A stretch of 64,000 nt of DNA from the NCBI RefSeq assembly GCF_014200495.1, contig NZ_JACHBY010000001.1:620001-684000 (forward strand). The letters run 5' to 3'. Of this stretch, positions 43,735-53,282 are shown piece by piece. The stretch comes from Mucilaginibacter geliditolerans. Its GTDB lineage: Bacteria > Bacteroidota > Bacteroidia > Sphingobacteriales > Sphingobacteriaceae. A program made the translations under genes and the position numbers. Positions within the stretch are counted from its first letter, which is position 1; every line of letters starts with the position of its first letter. The notes beneath the pieces are model-generated. The model was not told the DNA's origin. It saw only the letters and a list, made by a program, of their open reading frames with translations, and made no database searches.

Positions 43735-43847
43735 AGTCCGAAAGACGGAAAATCCGGAAGTTTATTTTTTATTTATATTATTATTGAGCTTTTGTCTTTT
43801 CTGACTTTCGGTCTTTCCGACTTACAGACTTTCCTGACTTTCCGACT
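43735..43847. repeat. Short-period intergenic repeat between GNAT and aminotransferase genes
   Basis: GACTT units occur at 43803, 43819, 43827, 43836 and 43844 (steps of 16, 8, 9, 8), and AGTCCGAAAGACGGAAAATC (from 43735) is roughly their inverse complement, so the whole gap could fold as a long imperfect hairpin. It lies inside an operon. Confidence 0.6.
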
Positions 43848-43850
43848 CAA

Positions 43851-44510
43851 TCAAATCTCCTTATCTATCTCTATTTTAATCAGAACGCCATAGTTACCGC
43901 ATACCGGGTCATTCAAGTGTTCGGGCATCAGCGCTATTGGTTCAAATCCTATTTTCATTTGTTTGGTCAGGGTTGGGTCCTTACGCTTGCCTTCAATCAA
44001 TTCGCGGTAATAAGTTTCCCCGCTTATTTCATTGCTCACCGCTCCATATCCACTCATCATCCCTACAGTTAATTGTCCTTTTAAGCCAAGTGATCTTGCC
44101 ATTTCGTGCCTCGCCCGGTATAGCACCCTGGCTAAACCCTGACCACGGTAAGCAGGTAATATGCCCATATCCAGGCCGTAAAGCCAGTCGCCATTGGGAT
44201 CATGGTTACTTAGCCATCCACCTGCAATGGTTTCGGCGAACGTGTGGTGGTAATTAGCGAAGTCGAAGTTGGTACGCATTGTGGTAGTCATCCCGATCAC
44301 TTTATCGTTATCAGTTATTACAAATTGCCCTTCGGGGAATAACTCCAGGTGCCTTAAATAATGCACCGCCCTAATATGCTCATCAGCCGATAAAGTTGGG
44401 AATACAATTCTTTGTAGCTCTTCCAGTTGCTCGGCGTGCTCGGGTCTCGTATTTTGTATCAACAAACCTGAGTTTTCAACGGTAGTATAGGTATTAATAA
44501 TGGTTTGCAT
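43851..44510 (-). CDS. GNAT-family N-acetyltransferase
   Basis: 219 residues, cytosolic. GNAT fold with the acetyl-CoA loop in MGILPAYRGQGLARVLYRARHEMARSLG (R/Q-x-x-G-x-G/A pattern as RGQGLA), a preceding strand GMTTTMRTNFDF and a C-terminal strand YGVLIKIEI. Encoded 11 nt after the NhaC-like carrier gene. In this operon it could acetylate an amine or amino acid intermediate. Substrate unknown. Confidence 0.88.
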   Translation of the reverse strand: MQTIINTYTTVENSGLLIQNTRPEHAEQLEELQRIVFPTLSADEHIRAVHYLRHLELFPEGQFVITDNDKVIGMTTTMRTNFDFANYHHTFAETIAGGWLSNHDPNGDWLYGLDMGILPAYRGQGLARVLYRARHEMARSLGLKGQLTVGMMSGYGAVSNEISGETYYRELIEGKRKDPTLTKQMKIGFEPIALMPEHLNDPVCGNYGVLIKIEIDKEI

Positions 44511-44521
44511 TTCTTAATTTT

Positions 44522-45895
44522 TTAATGAATAACATAGCCCAGCAAAACATAAACAAGTGCAGATATAGAAAAAGCGATCAAAGCGTAAGGCAATTGCGAT
44601 AAACCATGATCAAGGTTATTACACTCGGTACTTTGTGCTGTTAATACGGTAGCATCAGAATATAGACAGGCATTAGCACCAAACACACCCGCGCTGATCA
44701 CCGCACCACAATTCAGCAATACATTCGAACCGAAATGCTGCGCCAATGGAACCACCAAAGGGATAGCAATAGCATACAAGCCCCATGATGAACCGGTAGT
44801 AACTGAAATAATAGAGAGCGAAGCAAATATGATAACCGGCAGAAACTCCTTATTTAAGTATGGCGATGCCGAATGCAATACATACTGGGTTAAGCCCATT
44901 TTGTCGTTCACATCCTTTAATACATAGCTCATCATGAGTATAGCTAAGGCATATATCATGCTGTTAAAGCCGCCAAATAACGTTTCTGATAACTGCCTGA
45001 ACGTACCGACTTTAATAACCAAATAATACACAAACGTAAAGGCCACGGCAACCATAACACCTTTTAGGGCATCAATATCAAAGAAAATAGTAGCGGCCAG
45101 TAATACAACAATCGGAAGTAAAAAATAGATGATCTTTGATGATTTTGCCGGGTTCATCGCGGTGATATCCATAGTAGCGGTATCATTAAATTCGGATGCG
45201 GTAAGCTGACCGGTTTCCTGTGCGCGGATATCAGCTTGCTTCAGCTTCCCAAACCATGGTAAAACGCCATAAATAAATAATGGGATGATTAGTACCGATA
45301 CATAGCCATAACACACATAAGGGATCATCTTCCAGTAAGTAGATAAACCCTGACCCTTGGGAGCTACGTGTGAGGTTTCGAGGATATTACCGATAAAGAT
45401 AGTCCAGGTGGAAATTGGCACAACTACGCACCATGGGGGTGCCGTTGTATTCACGATATAAGCCAGTTTTTCACGGGGAATTTTAAAGGCATCGGTTATT
45501 TTACGCATAGATAGGCCAACGGTAAGCGCGCTCAAATAATCATCCAAAAAAATGAACAGCCCCATACCCCAGGCACCCATTAGCGCGCCTTTTTCGGTCT
45601 TTATTCTTTTCAGCGCCCATTCGCCGAATTTGAATGTGCCGCCGCTGCGAACCATCAGCCCTATTAATGAACCATATAAACCACACACCAATATCACCCA
45701 AACAGAATCACTGTTACCCATCACTTTTTCAAATGAGTTCACAAAATTGGTGAAGAAGTTGGTATGCTCGTGATAGCCAATAATAGCATATCCTACCAAA
45801 CAGCCTATCAATAATGGCTCAAACGAGGTACGTTGTTTTATGGCGAGTATAATAACTACTGCCGGTGGTATTAATGCTATTGCGCCGTAAGCCAT
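44522..45895 (-). CDS. NhaC-family Na+/H+ antiporter-type carrier
   Basis: Inner-membrane carrier, 457 residues, about eleven to twelve membrane segments over the full length. NhaC pattern: LGLFIFLDDYLSALTVGLSMRKI-like region (seen as FIFLDDYLSALTVG), NTTAPPWCVVVPISTW and SVTTGSSWGLYAIAIP. Some NhaC relatives exchange organic acids or amines rather than only Na+/H+, so in this operon it may bring the substrate or an intermediate across the inner membrane. That role is inference; the family is firm. Confidence 0.9.
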   Translation of the reverse strand: MAYGAIALIPPAVVIILAIKQRTSFEPLLIGCLVGYAIIGYHEHTNFFTNFVNSFEKVMGNSDSVWVILVCGLYGSLIGLMVRSGGTFKFGEWALKRIKTEKGALMGAWGMGLFIFLDDYLSALTVGLSMRKITDAFKIPREKLAYIVNTTAPPWCVVVPISTWTIFIGNILETSHVAPKGQGLSTYWKMIPYVCYGYVSVLIIPLFIYGVLPWFGKLKQADIRAQETGQLTASEFNDTATMDITAMNPAKSSKIIYFLLPIVVLLAATIFFDIDALKGVMVAVAFTFVYYLVIKVGTFRQLSETLFGGFNSMIYALAILMMSYVLKDVNDKMGLTQYVLHSASPYLNKEFLPVIIFASLSIISVTTGSSWGLYAIAIPLVVPLAQHFGSNVLLNCGAVISAGVFGANACLYSDATVLTAQSTECNNLDHGLSQLPYALIAFSISALVYVLLGYVIH

Positions 45896-45945
45896 TTTTT
45901 GAATGAGTGATTTAGTGATTTAGTGAATTCCATTGCTTGTGTTAC

Positions 45946-47403
45946 CTATAAAATGCTGCCTATGCTGATCAGTTTCTTTTCCATGTACTCATACAGGCCC
46001 TCGCTCCCGCTTTCATGGCCCTGCCCGCTTTGTTTCCAACCGCCAAAAGGTAGTTCCGTACCGTGGGGCGCCCATTCGTTAATACCGATTATGCCAAATT
46101 CCAATCCCTCGGAAACCTGTATGGCCGTTTTTAAATTATTGGTGAAAGCGTAAGCTGCCAATCCGTATTCGGTGTCATTGGCTTTTGCCAATGCATCTTC
46201 CAGATACTCAAACTTTAAAAGCGGCAATACCGGGCCGAATATTTCATTACGGGCAAGTGTTGATGTTTGATCTAGATTGGTTACTACGGTGGGTTGTATA
46301 AAATAACCTTTGTCTGTGTGCTCAGGAACATGCCCCCCGGTGAGTACGGTAGCATTTTCTGCTTTTGCTTTATTAAGCAGGTCAACCACACTATCCCGTT
46401 GCTTGCTGGTAATAAGCGGACCAACATTCACACCATCTTCAAAACCACTGCCTACTTTTAGGGTCGACACATACTTGCTAATGGCCTCTGCAAACTGGTC
46501 ATAAATATTTTTATGCACATAAAAACGCTGCGGTGATACGCAAACCTGCCCATTGTTACGAAAACGTGCTATAGAAGCCGCTTTTGCTATGGCATCAACA
46601 TCTACATCATCAAAAATTATTACGGGCGCGTTGCCGCCAAGTTCCAATGAGAGCTTGGTGCTGGTTCGGGATGCGCCATCCATTAATAATTTACCTACAC
46701 GCGTACTGCCCGTAAAGCTGATCTTTTTTAAGCGGGAATCATTTAACATGGCTTCGCCTACCGGTGCCGCATCTGCAATCAGCAGGTTTAATACCCCGGC
46801 AGGCAAACCTGCATGTACCAGCGCATCAACCAAATGATAGGCTGCTAATGGTGTACTTTCTGATGGCTTGGCAACAACCGTACAGCCCGCTGCCAACGCT
46901 GCCGCCCATGCACGCGCCGGATTATAAGCCGGAAAATTCCAGGCGGTAATGATCCCGATAACACCCATAGGCTGATAAATAACTGAGCTTCTTTTATCAA
47001 CACGATTGGTTGGGATCACTTTGCCATAAGCACGTTTACCTTCCTCAGCATACCACTCAAATAGGTTGGCGGCAACAGTCCACTCGCCACGGGCTTCTAA
47101 TAATGGCTTGCCGCTTTCAAGCACCATATCAAAAGCGATGGTATCGAGGTTTTGGCGCAGATAATCGGCGGCCTTTTTTAGTATTTCAGCACGATAATAG
47201 GGTGTTGTTTTGCTCCAGATTTTAAAGGCTGAACTTGCAGCATCAATAGCCAGCGCGGCATCTTTTTCATTACCGAAACTAATTTTGGCAAGTACCTCTT
47301 CTGTTGCCGGGTTTATCAATGGTATTTGCAGGCCATCAACCGCGCTAACCCATGCGCCGTTTATATATTGTTTGTTTTGTGCCGATTTCACTGATCCGCT
47401 CAT
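45946..47403 (-). CDS. gabD: NAD(P)-dependent succinate-semialdehyde dehydrogenase family
   Basis: Oxidises a semialdehyde to its acid, 485 residues, cytosolic, full length for the family. Landmarks: GVIGIITAWNFPAYNPARAW (oxyanion Asn), SLELGGNAPVIIFDD (general base Glu), NNGQVCVSPQRFYV (catalytic Cys), EIFGPVLPLLKF, and PFGGWKQSGQGHESG near the end. Lies between the aminotransferase (12 nt) and the NhaC-type gene. Substrate inferred from neighbouring transaminases. Confidence 0.88.
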   Translation of the reverse strand: MSGSVKSAQNKQYINGAWVSAVDGLQIPLINPATEEVLAKISFGNEKDAALAIDAASSAFKIWSKTTPYYRAEILKKAADYLRQNLDTIAFDMVLESGKPLLEARGEWTVAANLFEWYAEEGKRAYGKVIPTNRVDKRSSVIYQPMGVIGIITAWNFPAYNPARAWAAALAAGCTVVAKPSESTPLAAYHLVDALVHAGLPAGVLNLLIADAAPVGEAMLNDSRLKKISFTGSTRVGKLLMDGASRTSTKLSLELGGNAPVIIFDDVDVDAIAKAASIARFRNNGQVCVSPQRFYVHKNIYDQFAEAISKYVSTLKVGSGFEDGVNVGPLITSKQRDSVVDLLNKAKAENATVLTGGHVPEHTDKGYFIQPTVVTNLDQTSTLARNEIFGPVLPLLKFEYLEDALAKANDTEYGLAAYAFTNNLKTAIQVSEGLEFGIIGINEWAPHGTELPFGGWKQSGQGHESGSEGLYEYMEKKLISIGSIL

Positions 47404-47415
47404 AATTCCCTTAAT

Positions 47416-48744
47416 TTAATTTTTGATTTTATCAGCTACCTGATCACCCAATAATTGGTGTAAGCCACCTTCAATTATATCCAGTCCTTTGTGTAATAAC
47501 TCTTCCTCAATAACCAGCGGACTAAGCACCCTGATCACATTGCCATTAACTCCTGCGTTGATAACTATAAGGCCATTATCGGCACAATAAGCGATCAGCT
47601 TTTTACAAAGTTCCGCATCGGGTTGAAACGGGTCATTATCTTTAACCAGTTCAAAAGCCATCATCGCGCCTAATCCACGCACATCACCAATAGCGCTAAA
47701 CTGTTGTTTAAATGCGTTAAAACGTTCACGAACAATATTACCTATACGCTCACCAAGCGCGTTGATATCGATCTCTTCCATATACTTTATTGTTGCCAAC
47801 GATGCCGCGCAGCAAACCGGGTTGCCGGGATAAGTACCACCTATGGTTGATGGCTTACAAGCATCCATGATTGCAGCTTTACCGATGACAGCTCCTATAG
47901 GCATCCCACTGCCCATGCTTTTTGCCCAGGTTGATATATCGGGCGTAACACCGTAATGCTGATAGGCAGCCCATTTACCTGTACGGCCAAAGCCGCTTTG
48001 CACCTCATCCAAAATGAGCATAATGCCATATTTATCACAAACCCGGCGTAAGCCTTTCAGGTATTTTTGTGGAACTACATTAAAACCACCCTCGCCCTGA
48101 ACAGGTTCGATGATAATTGCCGCGACTTGCTCAGCAGGTACGTTGGTATGGAAAAAATCTTCCAGTTCTCGCAGGTGTACATCTGAAAATTGGTCGAGAT
48201 CCATGCCATTGCCATAGCGGTAATAATCAGGGAAAGGAATCCGGTAAACCTCAGGCGCGAATGGGCCGCAGCCCAGTTTGTAGCCTACTTTTGAGGTAAG
48301 GGTCATACTCATCATGGTACGGCCGTGAAAAGCACCACCATAGCAGATAACCGCTTGCCTGCTCGTTGCCTGGCGAGCTATTTTTATGGCATTCTCCACA
48401 CTTTCAGCCCCTGAATTGGTAAGCATAACTTTGGTATGATCGCCATGCGGGAACAGTGTTGCCAATTTCTCGGCTAACTGCATATACAGGTCGTACGATG
48501 CCACATTGAAGCTGCAATGGATAAGCTGTGCAGCCTGATCGGCGATGGCTTTAACAACCGGTGGCGGACAATGCCCGGCATTAACCACACCTATGCCACC
48601 CGCAAAATCGATCATTTCGCGGCCATCGGCATCGATAATAATTGCGCCTTTGGCACTCACCGCAGTTGATGGGTTAAAAATGCCTATGGCATTGGGCACA
48701 AACTGCTTTCTCCTGTCTAATATCTTTTTACTTTTTAATTCCAT
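47416..48744 (-). CDS. Class III PLP aminotransferase, second copy
   Basis: 442 residues, cytosolic. Same family as the enzyme at 42367 but clearly diverged: FAGGIGVVNAGHCPPPVV, TNSGAESVENAIKIARQ, YGGAFHGRTMMSMTLTSK, LDEVQSGFGRTGKWAAY and PLP Lys in STWAKSMGSGMPIGAV. Two omega-aminotransferases in one operon would suit two amino-group removals (for example from putrescine and then GABA, or from two different amines). Ends 12 nt before the dehydrogenase start. Confidence 0.88.
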   Translation of the reverse strand: MELKSKKILDRRKQFVPNAIGIFNPSTAVSAKGAIIIDADGREMIDFAGGIGVVNAGHCPPPVVKAIADQAAQLIHCSFNVASYDLYMQLAEKLATLFPHGDHTKVMLTNSGAESVENAIKIARQATSRQAVICYGGAFHGRTMMSMTLTSKVGYKLGCGPFAPEVYRIPFPDYYRYGNGMDLDQFSDVHLRELEDFFHTNVPAEQVAAIIIEPVQGEGGFNVVPQKYLKGLRRVCDKYGIMLILDEVQSGFGRTGKWAAYQHYGVTPDISTWAKSMGSGMPIGAVIGKAAIMDACKPSTIGGTYPGNPVCCAASLATIKYMEEIDINALGERIGNIVRERFNAFKQQFSAIGDVRGLGAMMAFELVKDNDPFQPDAELCKKLIAYCADNGLIVINAGVNGNVIRVLSPLVIEEELLHKGLDIIEGGLHQLLGDQVADKIKN

Positions 48745-48801
48745 TTTATTGATGATTACACCGATTTTGATTTGATTTCACCGATCACCTGCCTCTTTTA
48801 T

Positions 48802-50163
48802 TTATTGATCGGCTGCTATGCTTTTTATGTTTACAAACTCCAGTATGCCATGCCTTCCTAATTCCCTGCCGTAACCTGATCGTTTTATACCACCGAATGG
48901 TAACCTTGGATCTGACTTCACCAATGAGTTGATGAACACTGCCCCGCTGTTTACTTTACGGGCCAAGGCGATTCCCTTATCTACATCCTTGGTCCAGATA
49001 CTGCCGCCAAGGCCGTAATTTGATTGGTTGGCGATATTAATTGCATCCTGTTCATCTGCAGCCGTAATTACTGAGGCTACCGGCCCGAAGGCTTCTTCAT
49101 CAAAAGTGGCCATGCCTTTTTTAACATTCAGCAATAAAGATGGGGTAAAGTTTGCCCCGTCGACCTCGCCTCCAAGCTGTAATGTGGCACCCGATTTTAT
49201 GGAGTTTTGCATTTGCTTTTCCAGTTGCTGCGCAAGGTCTATTCGCGCCATTGGCCCGGTTGTTATATTGGTATTGAATGGATCACCTTGCTTTAATTTC
49301 TGGATTTGCAGCTGTAGCTGGTTTACAAATTCATCCTGTATTTTTTGTTCAACGATGAATCTTTTTGACGCAATACACGACTGCCCGGCATTCTGCATGC
49401 GCGACTGGATAGCTACCGTAGCGGCCTTTTCAATGTCAGCATCAGCCAAAACTATCAACGCATCGGAGCCGCCAAGTTCCAATACCGATTTTTTGATATG
49501 CTTACCTGCCAGCATTGCCATTGATGATCCGGCGCGTTCGCTGCCGGTTAATGTTGCCGCCTGAACGATATCGGCAGCAATGATCTTTTCCACTTCCGGC
49601 ACATCAATAATCAGCGATTGAAATACGCCTTGTGGCGCACCGGCTTCCTTAAACACACGCTCAATAGCCAGCGAACACCCGGTTACATTTGGCGCGTGTT
49701 TTAGTAAGGCTGTATTACCAGCCATTAACGTTGGTGCTGCAAAACGGAACACCTGCCAAAAAGGGAAGTTCCAGGGCATTATAGCTAACACCGCACCTAT
49801 CGGCTGGTAAGCAACTAAGCTTTTGTAATAACCCGCTTCCATTATTTCATCAGCTAAAAAAGCCTCGGCATTTTGGGCATAGTACTCGCAGGTAACAGCA
49901 CATTTTTCTACCTCACCTTTTGCTTCGGCTAATACCTTGCCCATTTCATTGGTGATAATGGTCGCCAGTTCTTCTTTTTCTTTTCTTAAGATGGCTGCCA
50001 CATTATTCAGTATGCCAGCCCTGTAGGCATAGCTTTGTAACGACCAATGCGTAAAAGCTTTGGCACTATCAGTAAGGATAGCGTTAATTGTATGATCATC
50101 CATTAACGGATACTCAGCAATTACCTGCTGGTTATAGGGGAAAATTGATTTAAATACGTTCAT
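48802..50163 (-). CDS. Aldehyde dehydrogenase, succinate-semialdehyde dehydrogenase type, second copy
   Basis: 453 residues, cytosolic. Landmarks: GAVLAIMPWNFPFWQVFRF, SVLELGGSDALIVLAD (base Glu), QNAGQSCIASKRFIV (catalytic Cys), EEAFGPVASVITA and LPFGGIKRSGYGRELG. The N-terminal NAD-domain strand is shorter than in the 485-residue paralogue at 45946, as in the Sad/YneI subgroup. It may oxidise the aminoaldehyde made by the amine oxidase encoded next to it. Preceded by a 136-nt gap with GATTACAC-type repeats. Confidence 0.88.
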   Translation of the reverse strand: MNVFKSIFPYNQQVIAEYPLMDDHTINAILTDSAKAFTHWSLQSYAYRAGILNNVAAILRKEKEELATIITNEMGKVLAEAKGEVEKCAVTCEYYAQNAEAFLADEIMEAGYYKSLVAYQPIGAVLAIMPWNFPFWQVFRFAAPTLMAGNTALLKHAPNVTGCSLAIERVFKEAGAPQGVFQSLIIDVPEVEKIIAADIVQAATLTGSERAGSSMAMLAGKHIKKSVLELGGSDALIVLADADIEKAATVAIQSRMQNAGQSCIASKRFIVEQKIQDEFVNQLQLQIQKLKQGDPFNTNITTGPMARIDLAQQLEKQMQNSIKSGATLQLGGEVDGANFTPSLLLNVKKGMATFDEEAFGPVASVITAADEQDAINIANQSNYGLGGSIWTKDVDKGIALARKVNSGAVFINSLVKSDPRLPFGGIKRSGYGRELGRHGILEFVNIKSIAADQ

Positions 50164-50299
50164 AATATTTATTGATTACACTGACCAGGGAAACAGATCA
50201 CACCGATTGATTAACGGTGCGCCTTTGTAGTAAAATATTAATCCCTTTATCATTGTAATTGTTTAAAAATTGGTCATAAAAAATATAAGCTCCGACTAT

Positions 50300-51856
50300 T
50301 TAGCTATTAACAGCCATTGCCTTTAACATTGTCTCTACTGCTACCCTGCCTGTTTGCGCTCCCCCGTTCATATAGCCTTGAAAATCGCGGCTAACGTGTT
50401 CTCCGGCAAAATATATATCGCCTACAGGCACACCTTCCCAGCCCGCCAAAGTGCTCCATTGCCCCGTTTTAAATGAGCTGTAAGCCGCTTTTGAATACGG
50501 ATTATTTTGCCATAAAAATTTGATCGTCTTTTTACTGAACGCCTCAACCATGCCGGGATAAATGGTGTTTAAAGCGGGGACAAATTTTGCAGCAAGGGTT
50601 TCTGTGCTTTCACTGTTTACCATATTGCTGAAATCGCCGCCACCAAAAACGGTGAAAGCACCTTCAGTTTCTGATTGCATCTGACCGCCGTCCCATCCGC
50701 AGCCAAAGTTCAAATCAGTAAACGTGTAGCCTTGTTCACCATGCGCGCGCCATGGCTTTTTTGTAACACCGATGAAAAATTTACTGCTGTTGCCATATCC
50801 TATCTCATCAATACATTTCCGTTTACCTTCGGGCATCGGTATTTTAAAATCGATGCTCCGTAATATGGTGAACGGAATAGCAATGATCACCCGTGCAGCA
50901 GTAACGGTAGTTATTGAACCGTTCTGATCAAATTTTAGATCATAGCCCTGCGATTCATACTTCTCTATCCCAACAAATTTATACCCTGTTTTTACTGATG
51001 AGCTCACCTTTTCGTAAAGCGCATTGGTTAAGTGCATACTGCCGCCTTTTATCTTAAATACTTCATGATCGGCGCCAAATAACTCATAGTTTTTTTCAGT
51101 AGCCACAGGTGCCACAAACATGATGAGGAAATTAACCGCAGATTGAACGGATGCTTCCATACCATATTCCCTGGTTAATGTTACGTGCAGGTAATCATAA
51201 AGCCAGCCTGTTATGCCTATTGATTTTAGATAAGCATCTATCGACTGATTATCCAGGTGCTGAAATTTAGCCGCGGAATGATAACTGATGATCTCAGGCA
51301 GAGAGGTAATATCCTTTACCAACTGAGCAACAAATGGCTTTAGCGCATTTACCAGGTCAGCTTCACTATATCGTTTGCCGCCGAAATAAAAGGTCTTACG
51401 AATTAGCGGGTCAGTTCTTAAATCATAAAATGATAAGCCTAATTCTTTTGCCAGTTGTAAGATATCAGCGTGAGTTGAGTCAACAAATTCACCGCCGACA
51501 TCGGTAGTAATACCTTTCCCAAACTCATCATGCAGGGTATACATCCGCCCGCCTATGCGACTCGAGGCTTCATAAACCGTAGCTTTAATGCCCTTCTTTT
51601 GCAATTGGTAAGCGGCATTTAAACCGGCTATACCCGCGCCAATTATGGCGATGTCATTATTTTTTGTTTTGTTGCACGATGTTAAGCTCAATAATGCTGG
51701 TGTAAGCATTACGCCTGCACCGGCAACGGCTGCCTGTTTCAAAAACCTGCGGCGACCTTCATTCCATTCATTAAAGTTCGCCAATGCCTCCTCATCTTCA
51801 CGCAGTGCTGCCTGAAATGCTGATTGCAAAAGCCGGGTAATTGAATTGTGAGCCAT
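50300..51856 (-). CDS. FAD-dependent amine oxidase, exported by the Tat pathway as a probable lipoprotein
   Basis: Flavin monoamine oxidase family, 518 residues: oxidises a primary or secondary amine to the aldehyde with release of ammonia and H2O2. The N-terminus has a twin-arginine signal GRRRFLKQAAVAGAG followed by hydrophobic residues and a lipobox-like LSLTSC, so the enzyme is probably folded with FAD and anchored in the periplasm. FAD motifs: IAIIGAGIAGLNAAYQL, VYEASSRIGGRMYT, and the C-terminal GDIYFAGEHVSRDFQGYMNG. It starts 18 nt after susD. The substrate is inferred to be an amine imported by the SusC/D pair. Confidence 0.88.
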   Translation of the reverse strand: MAHNSITRLLQSAFQAALREDEEALANFNEWNEGRRRFLKQAAVAGAGVMLTPALLSLTSCNKTKNNDIAIIGAGIAGLNAAYQLQKKGIKATVYEASSRIGGRMYTLHDEFGKGITTDVGGEFVDSTHADILQLAKELGLSFYDLRTDPLIRKTFYFGGKRYSEADLVNALKPFVAQLVKDITSLPEIISYHSAAKFQHLDNQSIDAYLKSIGITGWLYDYLHVTLTREYGMEASVQSAVNFLIMFVAPVATEKNYELFGADHEVFKIKGGSMHLTNALYEKVSSSVKTGYKFVGIEKYESQGYDLKFDQNGSITTVTAARVIIAIPFTILRSIDFKIPMPEGKRKCIDEIGYGNSSKFFIGVTKKPWRAHGEQGYTFTDLNFGCGWDGGQMQSETEGAFTVFGGGDFSNMVNSESTETLAAKFVPALNTIYPGMVEAFSKKTIKFLWQNNPYSKAAYSSFKTGQWSTLAGWEGVPVGDIYFAGEHVSRDFQGYMNGGAQTGRVAVETMLKAMAVNS

Positions 51857-51874
51857 CGTTGGAATTATTGATTT

Positions 51875-53269
51875 TTAATAACCCGGATTTTGTATCACTA
51901 CACCATTAGTCGCGCTGATCTCTCTTAATGGTATAGGGAAACATGAGTTTGCTGATGTTATGGTGGTGCTGGTTAGTGGCTGTAATACATTAACAACCTG
52001 CCCCAAGCGTGCCAGGTCAAAATACCGGTGACCTTCAAAGTTGAATTCTGCACGGTCCTCATCAGCTACAGCTTGCGCGTAGGTATCATTATCGGGTACA
52101 TCTGCTGCGGTTAATGCGGTGAGGCCACGATTTGTTCGGATCAAATTCATGTCGGCAAGGCCTTTTGTACGACCCAATGCTTCTGCCCTTATCATGTACA
52201 TTTCAGCAATGCGGATCACATAGGCAGAGTTGTCTTTTTGCTTGATATCGCTGCTGTATTTCAGTGTGCGCAGGTAACCGTTAGGGTTTGTGGTATCAAC
52301 TAAATTATAACGCAGATCGCCTGAGCGACTTTCAAAAAACGACTGCAGATCAGGATTCAACAGAAATAACACTTCGGTTGAAGCTGCATCAGGCCTGGCA
52401 TAAGTTGTAGCATTATACTCGCTTTGGTTTTGCTGATCGAATGGCAATTCAAAAACAGATTCCTTGCTATTTTTTGAAGTATAAATTTCCGTGAAATTGT
52501 TTTTATCGAGCAATGAGAACGCGCCATCGTTAATTACTAAGGTGGCGTATTTTGCAGCATCGCTATAATCCTTTTTATAAAGATATACCCTTGCCAGCAA
52601 AGCATTAACTATTGCAGGATTAACATAGTTAGGATTACGGTCGGTGTTTGTTTTTAACAGGGTTGCCGCTTGTAATAGGTCATTAATAATAGCTGTATAA
52701 GTTGCGGCTACGGTGCTGCGTGGCACAACACTGGTACTTGTTTGTACGGTGGTTACAACAGGGATACCGTAAGAAGAGGTTAAATCCCAGTGATAGCCAA
52801 AGGCACGGAGCAGATCAAAATGCCCCATTGCTCTCAATGTTAAGGCCTGTCCTTTCACCGCGTCTAAATATGCCTGAGATGCACCTTTAACAGTGCTTTC
52901 ACCAGCAATTATAGCGTTCGCGGCAGCAATGGTTTTGTAAATGGCCACATAAGTATCCTGGATAAAAATATTTGATGAGGTTACGCTATAAGCGCCAAAT
53001 TCGTTTAACGAGGTGTTGTTATAACCGCCTGCAACGCCATTATCGCTGTTCAGGTCGCACATCATCGGGTAATTGGCACCATAGTAGTCCTGTACTTCTA
53101 ATGTGCTATACATCCCTGTTACGGCTGATGATAACCCGGTGGAATCTTTAAATAGCTGCGATGCCTGCACAGCCGTTGGTGATATTTGATTTAGCTTGGC
53201 GCAGCTGCTCATGATGAGCAATGAGGCCGCGATAAAACTAAAAGCTGCTATATATATTAATTTCTTCAT
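51875..53269 (-). CDS. SusD/RagB family lipoprotein of the amine operon
   Basis: 464 residues from MKKLIYIAAFSF; a start 11 codons upstream would overlap the end of susC and lacks a signal-like beginning. Lipobox LLIMSSC followed by AKLNQISPT. SusD motifs: GQALTLRAMGHFDLLRAFGYHW, YVIRIAEMYMIRAEALGRT, DRAEFNFEGHRYFDLARLG, ending VIQNPGY. Begins 13 nt after the susC stop. Ligand unlikely to be a plain glycan since the operon holds no glycosidase. Confidence 0.94.
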   Translation of the reverse strand: MKKLIYIAAFSFIAASLLIMSSCAKLNQISPTAVQASQLFKDSTGLSSAVTGMYSTLEVQDYYGANYPMMCDLNSDNGVAGGYNNTSLNEFGAYSVTSSNIFIQDTYVAIYKTIAAANAIIAGESTVKGASQAYLDAVKGQALTLRAMGHFDLLRAFGYHWDLTSSYGIPVVTTVQTSTSVVPRSTVAATYTAIINDLLQAATLLKTNTDRNPNYVNPAIVNALLARVYLYKKDYSDAAKYATLVINDGAFSLLDKNNFTEIYTSKNSKESVFELPFDQQNQSEYNATTYARPDAASTEVLFLLNPDLQSFFESRSGDLRYNLVDTTNPNGYLRTLKYSSDIKQKDNSAYVIRIAEMYMIRAEALGRTKGLADMNLIRTNRGLTALTAADVPDNDTYAQAVADEDRAEFNFEGHRYFDLARLGQVVNVLQPLTSTTITSANSCFPIPLREISATNGVVIQNPGY

Positions 53270-53282
53270 GGTCTTTCGTTTA

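Noticed and set aside
49028..49564. 178-residue plus-strand frame
   Set aside because: Antisense to the aldehyde dehydrogenase whose catalytic motifs are intact.
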